Made by a program: the position numbers and the translations under genes. This document shows, piece after piece, positions 38,592 through 49,429 of a stretch of DNA of 64,000 nt (the stretch's first letter is position 1; each line of letters opens with the position of its first letter). The DNA comes from Sindora glabra (Eukaryota; Streptophyta; Magnoliopsida; Fabales; Fabaceae), in the NCBI GenBank assembly GCA_020226215.1, contig CM035233.1:33812027-33876026 (forward strand), given 5' to 3'. The notes below the pieces were generated by a model. The model ran no database searches. It was not told the origin of the DNA and saw only the letters and a list, made by a program, of their open reading frames with translations.

Positions 38592-38603
38592 ATTGATAAG
38601 AAA
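38592..38603 (-). other. Decayed primer binding site candidate
   Basis: The minus strand reads TAGTATCAAAGC, two transitions away from TGGTATCAGAGC. On its outer side the plus sequence continues TTGATAAG, giving a TG-starting candidate LTR boundary at about 38606. Confidence 0.45.
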
Positions 38604-38605
38604 AA

Positions 38606-39730
38606 TATTTACTATTTTACTTTCCCTTATTTTCATTCTCTTAGTAGGTTGTAAATGCTTAATTTCATAAAATTAACCTTGTTTTATAATTTGTGGTTGA
38701 TTTTATAATATTTTGAATTTATTCAGTTAATGCTAATTTTGACACTTTTTATTTTTTAGCTATATCTTGAGTTCTAGATGTTGGATTGATGTATTCTTTA
38801 GACTACTAGAAAGCTTAAAAAGAGATCTATAAATTTTATGTTTTAGCCCAAGCCTAATTCAAATGTTTTAGAGCTCTTACATGATTGAGAAGTTGAAGTT
38901 ATGTTTCTACCTTAACTAAGCCTGCCTTGATTTTTAAGCCATAACTGAAGCTATAAAGGTCAAATTAACATAGAACTAATGCCTAAATTTTCTAGTCCTA
39001 TAATTTTGATGTTTATGAATTACCTAAATTACTTTATTTTATTAGTCTTAAACTAGACAACTTGTCTTTCCTATACAATATCCATCATGTATATCCTTGC
39101 GATGTTGTTGAAAAAAATAGATGTTCTCTTATCCCTATTAGATTGAACATCCTAACACAGACATATTCCTCTTAAAAACACACAATAAGCTTATTGCCAA
39201 TTTCTTTTGCTTTACTTGTAGCAAATCTAATAAACCCATAAACCCCTTTGGCATATTCAAGGCTTAAACAATAAGTAAACATCTATCCATGGATCATGAC
39301 TATTTAATTTGAAATAGAAATACAATAAATTCATAAAGAATATCCATACATAAATGAATACACAAACAAGTGAATAATATGGGAGTTTTAATGAAGTTGC
39401 TAAATATATATCAACATTGAATCTATTTAAAACTATAGAAAAAGAAATTAAACACACATAATTTAGACAAAAATTAAGGCATATGGTCATAACATTATAT
39501 TGTTCTTTCTTAGGTTTAGAAGAAAAATGAACATCACGAATGCACAATAACAAATTGAAGAAGACTTCAACGAGCTGGGGAATGAACAAGAAGTTGAACA
39601 AGTGCTTTGTTGAATTTTAACAAGAATATCTCCTTAGGGTACAATGCTTTTCAAGAGGAAGATTGAAAAACTCCACATTCCTTCCTATTACCATTTATTT
39701 CAACTTTTACCCTTATTTTTATTAATTATT
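38606..39730 (-). mobile_element. Candidate 5' LTR remnant
   Basis: The region directly outside the primer-binding-site-like motif starts TGATAAG. It has no coding signal beyond a low-complexity minus-strand frame at 39257-39601 that is rich in F, L and Y residues. No partner LTR was found in the window. The call rests on position only. Confidence 0.3.
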
Positions 39731-39749
39731 TGAAAAGCAAAATAATGTC

Positions 39750-40060
39750 ATTGAATATTCTACATCAATTATATACTAAAATTGATGTGGAATATCTAAT
39801 GTTTAATGTAGAATTAGTAACAATTGAATAGAACACATCAATTAACAAATAAATACCATCTTAAATACTTTCAATGTCGGTTTAATAAAAATAATCGATG
39901 TATTTTATAATTTTTTATTGTAGAATAATCAATGCCCAATATATAAGAAATATAGTTTAATATATCAATTATTGTGATAAGTAGACATCATAGCATAAAG
40001 ATGTTAGTGCTAAGAAAGAAATTGATATAGTTTATTTATTATTTTTACTATAGAACATCG
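39750..40060. mobile_element. CACTA-like subterminal repeat region, left part
   Basis: The inverted pair ATATTCTACATCAATT (39755-39770) and AATTGATGTGGAATAT (39780-39795) has one mismatch. It is followed by repeated ATCAATT, AATGTCGGTTTAATAA and ATCGATGTATTTT forms. Dense copies of ACATC-(G/A)ATT type in both orientations are typical of CACTA subterminal regions. No terminus was found on this side. Confidence 0.45.
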
Positions 40061-40614
40061 AAATATTTGAAATTTCAAATGAAAGATAATGATCAGAAAA
40101 GATTTATGTTTAAATTAAGCAAACATTAAGGTAATTTTATCTCATTTTGCACATATCTTATATGCATTGTTTTTAACAACATGTTCAATTCTTCATAAAC
40201 TTACATTGAGAATAAATCATTAAATTGAAATCTTTCAAACATTATATTGAAGATGATAACCAAAAAGGATTAAATAGAAAGTTATTTTTCAATGTTTCAA
40301 AGAGAAAAAGAGTTGTTTTCTTATCTCATTATACATTGAATTTATTATCTATTCAAAATAAATAACTTCAGACATAAAAAAAATAAAAGACTATCCAAAG
40401 GTAGAAAGTAAACATAAATAATAACAAATTGAAAGCAAATAAAAAATTTGTGAGAAAAGAGATAATGAACAATTATGAAATTATAATTTTATTTATTTTC
40501 ATACATTACTTTATATCATTAAATTGATAAAATATAATAAATAACTAATTTTTCATTACATATATATTATTACATCATCAATAAATACACTAAAATACTA
40601 ATATAATAAATAAT

Positions 40615-40698
40615 CAAGTTGTATGTACAATGTATTATAGGCATGATGGTTTGATGGCTTAAACCATCATGCCTATGATACACCATATGTACAACTTG
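40615..40698. repeat. 84-bp imperfect hairpin
   Basis: Arms of 38 bp (40615-40652 and 40661-40698) pair around an 8-base loop, with about six mismatches that are all transitions. The loop-proximal 20 bp, including GGCATGATGG, pair almost perfectly. The size fits a microRNA-like foldback or a small inverted-repeat element; neither is shown. Confidence 0.8.
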
Positions 40699-40699
40699 A

Positions 40700-43600
40700 T
40701 AATGTTAAGATGAGAACCTTCCTACACTTTCATGGAAAAACTAAACTATAAAGAGGATCCCATGTTAGCAATAGTAAATACACTAATCTTTAACATCAAC
40801 TTCTATCCTTGCTATCAATTCTTTTTTGTTGAATACTGAATTATTAGTATAACCAGTACATTTCTCTGTAGATGTAACAAGTTCAAATATACTTATTTCA
40901 ACCTAAAAACATTAAAAATAAAATAGAGTAAGTTAGAAGAATTTAGTGGGCATATATCTAACACTACCTTATAAGAGATTAGAAGTTAGAAGAACTTAGT
41001 GTGCATATATCTAACACTACTTTATAAGAGATTAGTTTTAAATGTTTAAACATAACATTCACAAGCTAATAATAGTGAACCCAATTCTAGGTTTTTAAAA
41101 CATATGAAACTAAGTCTTAAATTAAGCATTCACCTACATATAAATTAGATTCCATATTTCACATCACATTCATAGTAGATTTCAACTATTCTTTAGTACA
41201 CAATATCATTATCATATCATACATCACCAATCCTAGATAGTCAACACATTCACAAATAACCAGGTTCAATTATAATCAAATCATCCTAATCATATCAAAC
41301 AGTGATATCTAATAACAAGCAAAGTTCTAATATCACATAATCATTTATAATAAACATACATATATCTACTTTTTGGCTTTTAGGTCAATCTTGTATCTTT
41401 CACAAATTGTTTATCGAGCATTTCTCATCAGGCTTTCACATTGTTAGCCCCATTGTATTTCTAATTTTAGTGTCACTCATGGTATAATTCACAATGTAAT
41501 AAATTCACTAGAGCTTAGCTTTACAAATCATAATTTTAATGAAATTTATTATAAATGGTTACTTATCAACTTAGGGCGAATATCAACATATAACGGTATC
41601 TATATAACAACATTGCCATGCCCTCTTGCATGGCCACATTGTTCATTCACATTGCAATATAGATCAAAATACACTTTTAATACACTTTCTAACATGTAAA
41701 TATAATATAAACTCAATCACAATATAAAACATGTCATTCATCATTATAGTCTCACCAAGATTAATCAATAGATGATAATGATGCCAACATACCTTCTTGA
41801 CATGGTAATTTCTTATTTGCTCACATAAATAACAATTACCTTATCATAGATATCATCTCCATGTTATTTGTGTATAACCACGAAGATAATTTAATAATAA
41901 TCCATGCTACATAATTATACTTTAAAGAATTCATGCACAGATGTGTTTATATATATTCTATATCATTAATAGAAATGTAACTAATAACATTTAAATAACA
42001 TTTTATTAAAGTATTAATGTAGGGTGAGATATATACTCATCTCATGCTTCATATCCCTTGGAGAAACTCAAAATAGTTCATTTCCACCTTTTTTTCTTTT
42101 TCCTACTTAGAAATTTCAGTAATAAATTTTAACTATAAGCATCTTTTACAAGATTCCCAAATACCATAACTTTATATCTGAATTATAACACGTTATAATT
42201 CATTAGCTTTTTCTTATCCTCTCTAGTTAACTTATAAAAATCAAAGTATGCCACTTATTTATCCTAGTTTATTAATTGTTCTTATATTTAAATATTTACT
42301 CATAAAAATGAAGATATGTCATTAGATGGTGATTCTTTAGATCCATACAATTTAAATATAAATATCAATGTCTGTTAATTTAAAGAGATCTTAGTTACAT
42401 TATTATAGCTAATTATGCACTTATTTTCTTTTATGTCCAACCTTTGGTACAGGAATTAAGAAGATCACATGTACCAAAGATTCTTTAGATCAATTTCCAA
42501 ACATTGTAAATATTAAATTTTTATGATATAAATATACTCTAACTGTACTAGCTTGGTATTCTAAAGCCTCAAAGCAACATTTTACTAATGTTATATTAAG
42601 TATCCAAATAAGATAATAAAGTAAGATTTCTGTAAATGAAGCTTAAATTTTCTATAATATCAACATATAACATTCCAAAAAAGCTTCAATCATATGGTCC
42701 TATCACTCTATAGCATGAAAATATTATTTTTTAAAAGCATTACTAAGAATCTATAATATACATAAAATAGGTTTTACTTAGATCAAGTTGGAATCTTGTA
42801 AAATATTAAAACTTAATGCTCTATATTTACTTTAACCATATTATTTTAGCAATCTGTATCATAAAATTTCTATTTTTTCTAAGCCATTATCATATATACA
42901 GAATACTTATAAATGTATTTTTGTTGATCAAGTTCAATTCATTTATAATACTAAGATATAATACTCTAAATAAGCTTTACTTACCTTATCCTAATATTCC
43001 ATGATATAAAAATATTATTTTTCAAAAGCACTAGCAATAATCCATAATATGTATAAAATGGGTTTTTCTTGGATAAAGCATCAAATCATCATAAAATTAA
43101 AGTTCCATGATGTAGATTAACTTAACATTTTCCAAAGTGACTTGTTAGAGCTTGCTAGTAGTGAGGACTTATTGGATCATTGGTAACAAGGAAATCTAAT
43201 AGCCTTCGGCGCTATGGTCCAAAATCAATCATAGATCATGGCTTCTTTATTTCATTGAGTGGTGGTCAGTTGCAAGAAGAATAGGAACACAACAATGGAG
43301 ATGGTAGGGAATGATGCTCTTTACATTAAGGATAAAAGGAGCCATAGCTATAGTAGCTCCCTATGTGGCTTCAAGATAGCATTGCCTAACTTCTTTTGCT
43401 ATAGGTATTTAGCAACATGATATTAAGAGAAGCAACAGTACTAAAGTGGATGCTAGAGGTAGGAAGGAGAGAAAGAAGAAAGGAAGAGAAAGAAAGGGTA
43501 GCTAGGAAGAAGAAGAAAGAAAAAAGAGAAAAAAAAAAAAGAAAGAGAGAGGTAGTGGAGTGTGTGGAGAGAGAGAAAGGCATTGAATATAATATTAGGA

Positions 43601-44193
43601 ATGAGAGAAAAAAAGGTAGCTAAAATAAAAGGAGAGAGAGAGAACTGGATAAAAGAGAGGAAAAAGAGAAAAAGTGCTTAAAAATGAGCTATAGGTTATC
43701 ATTTCATGTTTCTCGCACAATTTAAGCTCATCTTTATCATAAAATCTCAACCCTTCATTTTAAATTCAAGTTCATCTTAGCCATTGATTTATTTTAGCAA
43801 CTCGTTTTTATAAAAATGGTTTTATTTAAAATTTAACTCCATTAGTTCTAATATTCCCTTAATATATCTAAATATATATATATTTATAATAACTTGATAA
43901 ATTTGAAAGTCTTAAAATAAATATTTTAATTTCCCTTAATTCCTAAAAATAATTTATGAAATACAAGCAAATCATTTCATAAATCCTTGCACCTATGCTC
44001 ACAAAAGTTATTTTCAACTAGTGCCATATAAAAATTAATATATTTGGAATATTGCCATCGATATCAATTTGATATTCCCAAATGCTTTTAAAAAATAAAA
44101 GAAATTTAAAAACTAAATATTAACCAAATAAATAAAATAAATATTCTAGCATTGAAATTTATAAAGTTTTAAATGTTAACTAGGGGTATTACA
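40700..44193 (-). mobile_element. Long LTR copy B (Ty3/gypsy family)
   Basis: From about 40890 this follows copies A and C in order: the ATTTCAACCTAAAAACATT block, the TTAGTGGGCATATATCT block, and the purine-rich AAGAAAGGAAGAG block at 43460-43660. The terminal GGGGTATTACA ends at 44193. The first ~400 bp of the family are missing or diverged, so the left edge is approximate and may coincide with the hairpin. CACTA-like sequence lies on both sides, which suggests insertion into a CACTA element. The open frames at 43386-43623 only translate the purine tract. Confidence 0.68.
40930..41035 (+). repeat. 53-bp tandem duplication in LTR B
   Basis: AAGTTAGAAGAA-headed units at 40930-40982 and 40983-41035 differ at about three positions. 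Copies A and C have a single unit here, so the duplication is private to B. Confidence 0.88.
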
Positions 44194-44213
44194 TAAAATA
44201 TAAATTTTCTTTA

Positions 44214-45321
44214 TAGTTTTAAAAAATATTGTAAATACAAATATTAATTGGCTATTAATATTCCTTTAGATGTTAGTTTATACATACAATCGACATCTAA
44301 AATGCAAATGTTATTTATAATTTTTAATAATATTATAAATATAAAAATTAATTGGTTATTGGTACTCCTTTAGATATCGATTTCTTATACAAACAACATT
44401 TAATATTTGACACATACAACATTTAGTATTTCTTTAGATGATGGGTATTTAAAAACTAATGTGGTAAAGTAGAAATAAGTTTAAACCTATATTTTTTAAT
44501 TGAATTATACACATTATAAATAGAATTTTACATAATGAAATTGCTAAAACTTCAGATAATTCTATATAATGATTATACAATCAAAATCAAAGATGATAGT
44601 AAGAAAAAATCAAGTGCATTTAAAGGTAAAGGTAAAGGTCAAATGAAGACTTCCATTACAATAGATCATTATAATAAAGAATATTAAAAATGAAAATGCA
44701 AAATGCCTTTATAACTATATGTATTCCATAGAATAACTTATGCAAAAACTTCATTTTTATTGCATAATCATTATTTATTTATTGAAGAAATATGATCATT
44801 ATTTAGAAATTTTTTGAATTTGTAAAAACATCTCATCCAATATTATAATGCCTCCTACTATTGAAAAATAAAAGACCTTAGAGTTTTGGCAAGGATACTT
44901 TTAGAAAATTTAAAGCATTTGTAGAGAGTGAGGGAGTTATGTTCAAATTTAGTATAAATATAAAAAAAGCTTAATAACAAAATTTAAAGGCATTGAAAGT
45001 AACAATAGACATTGATTAATAACTAAAGACTAATATCTTATATATCACACTTTTTAAAGTAAAGGATGATTAGCATAACTTTAGAAGCTACCTAAAACAA
45101 AATCAATATATAAGTTACAATAGATGTCTATTGTAAATAATGACTAATATTTTAAGTTTTCATAGAACTAACTTTTCATTTCCTATTAGAAATTATGGCT
45201 TTATAACATCATCAGCTTATGGTTAAATTAATATTGTAAATAATGTTATTATACTATTATATACGTCAGTTTTTACTTTAATTGATGTTGATATGCTACC
45301 TTAAAAGGTAATTTTGTAGTA
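44214..45321. mobile_element. CACTA-like element, right part and terminus
   Basis: CCTTTAGATGT(T/C), ATC(G)ACATCTAAAATGC, ATAGATGTCTATTGT and AATTGATGTTGA motifs recur in both orientations. The right end at 45312-45321 reads TTTTGTAGTA, which on the other strand is TACTACAAAA, one change from the CACTACAA terminus of CACTA elements. It would be followed by a 3-bp target duplication (ATG). With 39750-40060 it probably forms one element split by LTR B. Confidence 0.5.
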
Positions 45322-45324
45322 ATG

Positions 45325-46047
45325 AACATCCTACAATATTATGATTCATGTTAAAAAAATCATAAAAATATAATTTAATAAAATGGTAAATATAGTTAAC
45401 AATTAATGTTAATTCCAAGTTTTGCATTTCTTAAAAGATGATTTTGAAGTTTTTAAAATTGAATGAACCAAGTATTTAATTTTATTTTCATATATGAATA
45501 TTTCAATTTATAAATTTAAAAAATCTTAAAAAAATACAATATAAAATAATATTAACAGAAGTTTCTTCAGCCTATGTAGTCACTCCTAGTTTTGTGATTC
45601 ATGGGCATTTCCTGCTTTATATTAATGTAACATACTTTAGTTTTCACCATGTTATCTAGTAGCTTTTTCAGCCACCCCTCTAATGCAACTTTTACATTCA
45701 CATCAACCTTAGTAAATAGACACTCTTTAGTTACTCTTCCTAGTTTACACATGTTGTAATAACTTTTGCACTAAAAATTCAAAATTTCTTTGATCACATT
45801 TTTAATTTGAAGAGCGTTTCTCAAGGTAATTTCCTTGATCAATAGGGACTTCTTTAGATGAGGTTCCTGCTAAGTAGTTCCTTATCCTAATCAGGAATAG
45901 CTACATTTGATCAATGAATGTCTTTTCAAGATAGCTATCACCACCTTATCATTATCAATCTATCATGTGGGGTATGTGCAAGCACTAGACTTTTATAATT
46001 TAGAGAATACTTTTATAAAAAAATATAAGTATATACATACTAAAATC

Positions 46048-46084
<37 letters not shown>

Positions 46085-46251
46085 AAAATGCATTCCCAAC
46101 CCTAAACTTATATACACCAAATACTGAAACTTATATACAAATATATCAAACAGTAAACATTGATTCCAAATCCTCTCATTTGTGCTTAAACACTTCTTTG
46201 CATACAACTTATTATATCTTTTATCTCATATATCATCCATTAATGCATATA
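45325..46251. other. AT-rich spacer with (TG)n microsatellite
   Basis: A TG run of about 32 bp occupies 46051-46082. It keeps open the 148-codon frame at 45907-46353, which otherwise looks non-coding. A 61-codon minus frame at 45567-45752 matches nothing known to me. Confidence 0.6.
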
Positions 46252-46823
46252 TGTGACAATTTACCTAACTGTAACTGGTGTGGATTTTATTTCTTGGTCA
46301 TCACTAACGTTTTAAACCTAATAGGGCATCGTAACATGCTTATTAATAAATAATTTAATTCTAAATTAGCCATTTCCATAAAACCATTTATATTTACATA
46401 TTCAAAATATATATTTAACATCATTTGTTCATAAAATTATACAAAATACTAATTTCAACTAATTTCTTGTATTTCAAAAGAACTTATTCCTAAAGCTATT
46501 TTATATGATACTTAAGAAGCCTCTTATTGAAGAGCTATAGGTTATGGTTAAGGAGTTTCAATAGGTTTACTTGTAAACATTTAATTTAAACAAAGTGAGA
46601 CAAAGTCTCAATAAGCAAACAACCTATTTAAAATCACATGTAAATAAACAACTAGCATTACCAATACTACATTTATTTCATAACTAGCCATAAAAATATC
46701 AATGAAACAAATAATTTGATAACCCATCTTATGTGTCTTGGGTCATTCTTATCTTCTCATAGAGTTTACCTTATTCCTTCCTAAATAGTTTCCTAGATCT
46801 AGTACTAATATCACATTCTCATA

Positions 46824-46826
<3 letters not shown>

Positions 46827-46890
<64 letters not shown>
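46827..46890. repeat. (AT)n microsatellite
   Basis: A pure AT run of about 64 bp inside LTR G. Confidence 0.95.
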
Positions 46891-46892
<2 letters not shown>

Positions 46893-47126
46893 CCCCTTCC
46901 CAATCTCATCCTTTTAATAAAACTCACTTCAAATCATCAATCATATTTGTTCATATCATATAATTTAACTACCTTTTAGTCATATTTCTACTTATATAAT
47001 TGGGTTAAGAGGAACCTCATTAGCCAATACAATCTTAAAAGGAAAATTCTACTACTTATATATCTTTCTCTATATGTGTGTATTATAAATTGAATTAGCA
47101 TGTAGTTGTATAAAATAACATGGTAG

Positions 47127-47412
47127 TATTCAAGTATTTCAGTAGAGTACTTGAGTATGAGCCTTTTGAATGTAATTTCTAAGGTAGTGATTGAGTATTG
47201 TACCTAAATACTTTAAGGTAGAGGTGAAAGTGCCTTTAGATACTTAAGTACAATACTTAAGGACAAGCTTTTTTCTATAGTAATACTCGAGTATTGTATC
47301 CAAGTACTTTGAGTAAGAGGCGACATGTCTTTCAAGTACATGAATATAGTACTTAAGTACAAGCCCTTTGAATTCATTTTTGAAAGTAGTACTTGAGTCC
47401 TGTATTCGAGTA
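47127..47412. repeat. TACTCGAGTA palindrome array in LTR G, ~100-bp tandem units
   Basis: The intact palindrome TACTCGAGTA lies at 47284-47293. Decayed forms are at 47127 (TATTCAAGTA), 47148 (TACTTGAGTA), 47241 and 47350 (TACTTAAGTA), 47390 (TACTTGAGTC) and 47403 (TATTCGAGTA). Spacers such as GAGCCTTTTGAAT and CAAGCCCTTTGAATTC recur about every 100 bp, so the boxes are carried by a tandem repeat. Confidence 0.75.
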
Positions 47413-48643
47413 TAAATATGAAATTTTCAAAAACTCTTAAATTTTCTAGTAACCTTCACACATTTCATTTCTAAACTTTCACACATCATCATATAACAAT
47501 TAAAATAACTATACTAGCTTTTAGGCTTTAGTCAAACTTAAATGCAAGCAATAATTCCATAACAAATATCAATTACCAAATCATTATCATTATACATCTT
47601 ATTTCTATTAAAAACTTAACAAAATTCATGAATTTAACTTATAATAAAGGATTTAAGTAAGTTATTTTCTTATGTAAGGATGTTAAAGGAGAGAAAACGA
47701 TCTAACAAAATAAAAATTGTTCCTATCAAAGTTCAAATGAAGCAATATGCGTTCAAACCTTTAGTTTAATCTCCTAATCCATATTTTACATGACTTTCTA
47801 CATTATTACTAGGATTTAAGAAGAATGCCTTGAGTAAAAGAAAGATTATGTTATTTTTTCTTAATTTTGCTCAAGCATATGATGATGAATTTAAGATTGG
47901 AGAAGAAGAAGAGAAAGGGCACGACAATAATAAGGGAAAAGGGACATATACCTACAAAAGGAAAATGGATAAGGAGATATAAGGGTAAGGGTGTTTTACT
48001 CATTATAAGGTTAGATAGAGGTAAAATTGATAAGTTTGATTTTGAATCTCTTTTACACTAATTTCTGATATGACATAATAACTTGACACGAACTCAACAC
48101 GTTTATTTAGGTTTAGGTTAACATGTCAACCCATTTAAGAATTTATATTAAATTTTTAATAATTTTACTTAAGAAATAAATAATATTTTAATCATAAATA
48201 GATATATATAATAAAGATATAAAATTATTAATTTAATAAAATAATAATAATTTAAAATAATATTTCATTAATAATTAAAAATATTTTATAAAAATAAAAA
48301 ATAATTAAATTTAATAAATAATTTTATAATATATAATTTATTAATTAAAATTATTAAATAAATTAAATAGGTAACCCATGAATGACTCGTTTTGATATAA
48401 TTAAGAAATGGATCAATTTGAATGACACAAATTTCCACCTCTACTCTACACACCCTTTTTCAATTCTAATTTTAGTATACATTTTATTTAATTATACTTT
48501 AAGTATTTTTGCCATGTAACCCCATTTTCTTTAATTTAATTATTACTCTAAGTTTACTCACAACTTTCCTAATTATTAGTAAATTTCCATAATTACTAAT
48601 AAAATTAATATAATAAAATCTTAATATTATTAGGGGTGTGACA

Positions 48644-49425
48644 ATATATTCATGCTCAGTAACAGCAAGCACCATAACCACCAAATCGAATATCATTTTC
48701 TTTATAGTCATAATATTTTCATTACAAGACAAAGTTTTCTATATATTCTTTCTCATCTTCCACATATGTATGTTATGTTCAACACAAGTATAACATGAAC
48801 CATAACCATTAATTTGAAACCATTTTGGACATAGCCAAAACATTCTCATCACAAGAAGATTATAGGATAAAGAACTAAATATTTGGAATCCTTATATAAA
48901 AAAAATTAGGCAAAATATATAGGAACTACAATATTTTGGACATTTAAAAAATATATTAAGAAATTAATGAGTAAAATATATTTACCATTAATGGAAAATG
49001 CAAAAAAAAATGTGATTAAAGTAACAAATACACCTTAATAAGATAATGGAATAAAGAAAACCATAAAATGATCACTAAAAAAGAAGAAATGAAGGAGAAA
49101 ATGATTGCTTAAACGTAATATATGTTGATTTTTCTCATAATAGTTCCAATAAGTAGAGCTATGTTAATGTTTAATAAAATTGTATTCTTCAATTTTCCTA
49201 CAGAGAACTTCAAGTACAATAGTTCTTTCAAATGCCCATAACTTTTTTTTGTGGGAAAATAATCTATTTCCATGGGAAATAAATATACATTGAGAAAATG
49301 AGACATCACATATTTCCTATAGCATCAAGGCCATGAGAAATTATCTTTTTGCAATGTTTATCATCATTTTCCTCATATTCCTTTTCTTTATCTTCCTCAT
49401 CCTCATCCTTATTTTTTTCCTTTAG
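48644..49425. other. AT-rich 3' flank of the CACTA transposase relic
   Basis: No readable domain. The two minus-strand frames (48499-48732, overlapping LTR G, and 49109-49309) show no known motif. This is probably the 3' part of the CACTA element that follows. Confidence 0.35.
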
Positions 49426-49429
49426 TTCT

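Larger units (their letters stand above)
46252..48643 (-). mobile_element. Solo long LTR, copy G, with ATATA target duplications
   Basis: 2,392 bp starting TGTGACAATTTACC and ending GGGGTGTGACA on the plus strand, with ATATA on both sides (46247-46251 and 48644-48648). The interior matches LTR F on the opposite strand, for example the reverse complements of the CTTAATTTTGCTC and GAGAAGAAGAAGAG blocks, which gives minus orientation. ATATA is a weak duplication in AT-rich DNA, but it falls exactly at family-consistent ends. A 64-codon frame at 47867-48061 is LTR sequence. Confidence 0.75.

Noticed and set aside
39257..39601. 114-codon hydrophobic open frame
   Set aside because: Low-complexity F, L, Y and I composition typical of AT-rich non-coding DNA. 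No conserved motif.
43386..43623. Charged KKEKREKKKR frame and its S/F-rich complement
   Set aside because: Direct translation of the purine-rich block of LTR B.
45907..46353. 148-codon open frame
   Set aside because: Held open by the (TG)n run, giving a CVCVCVCV stretch. The rest shows no domain.
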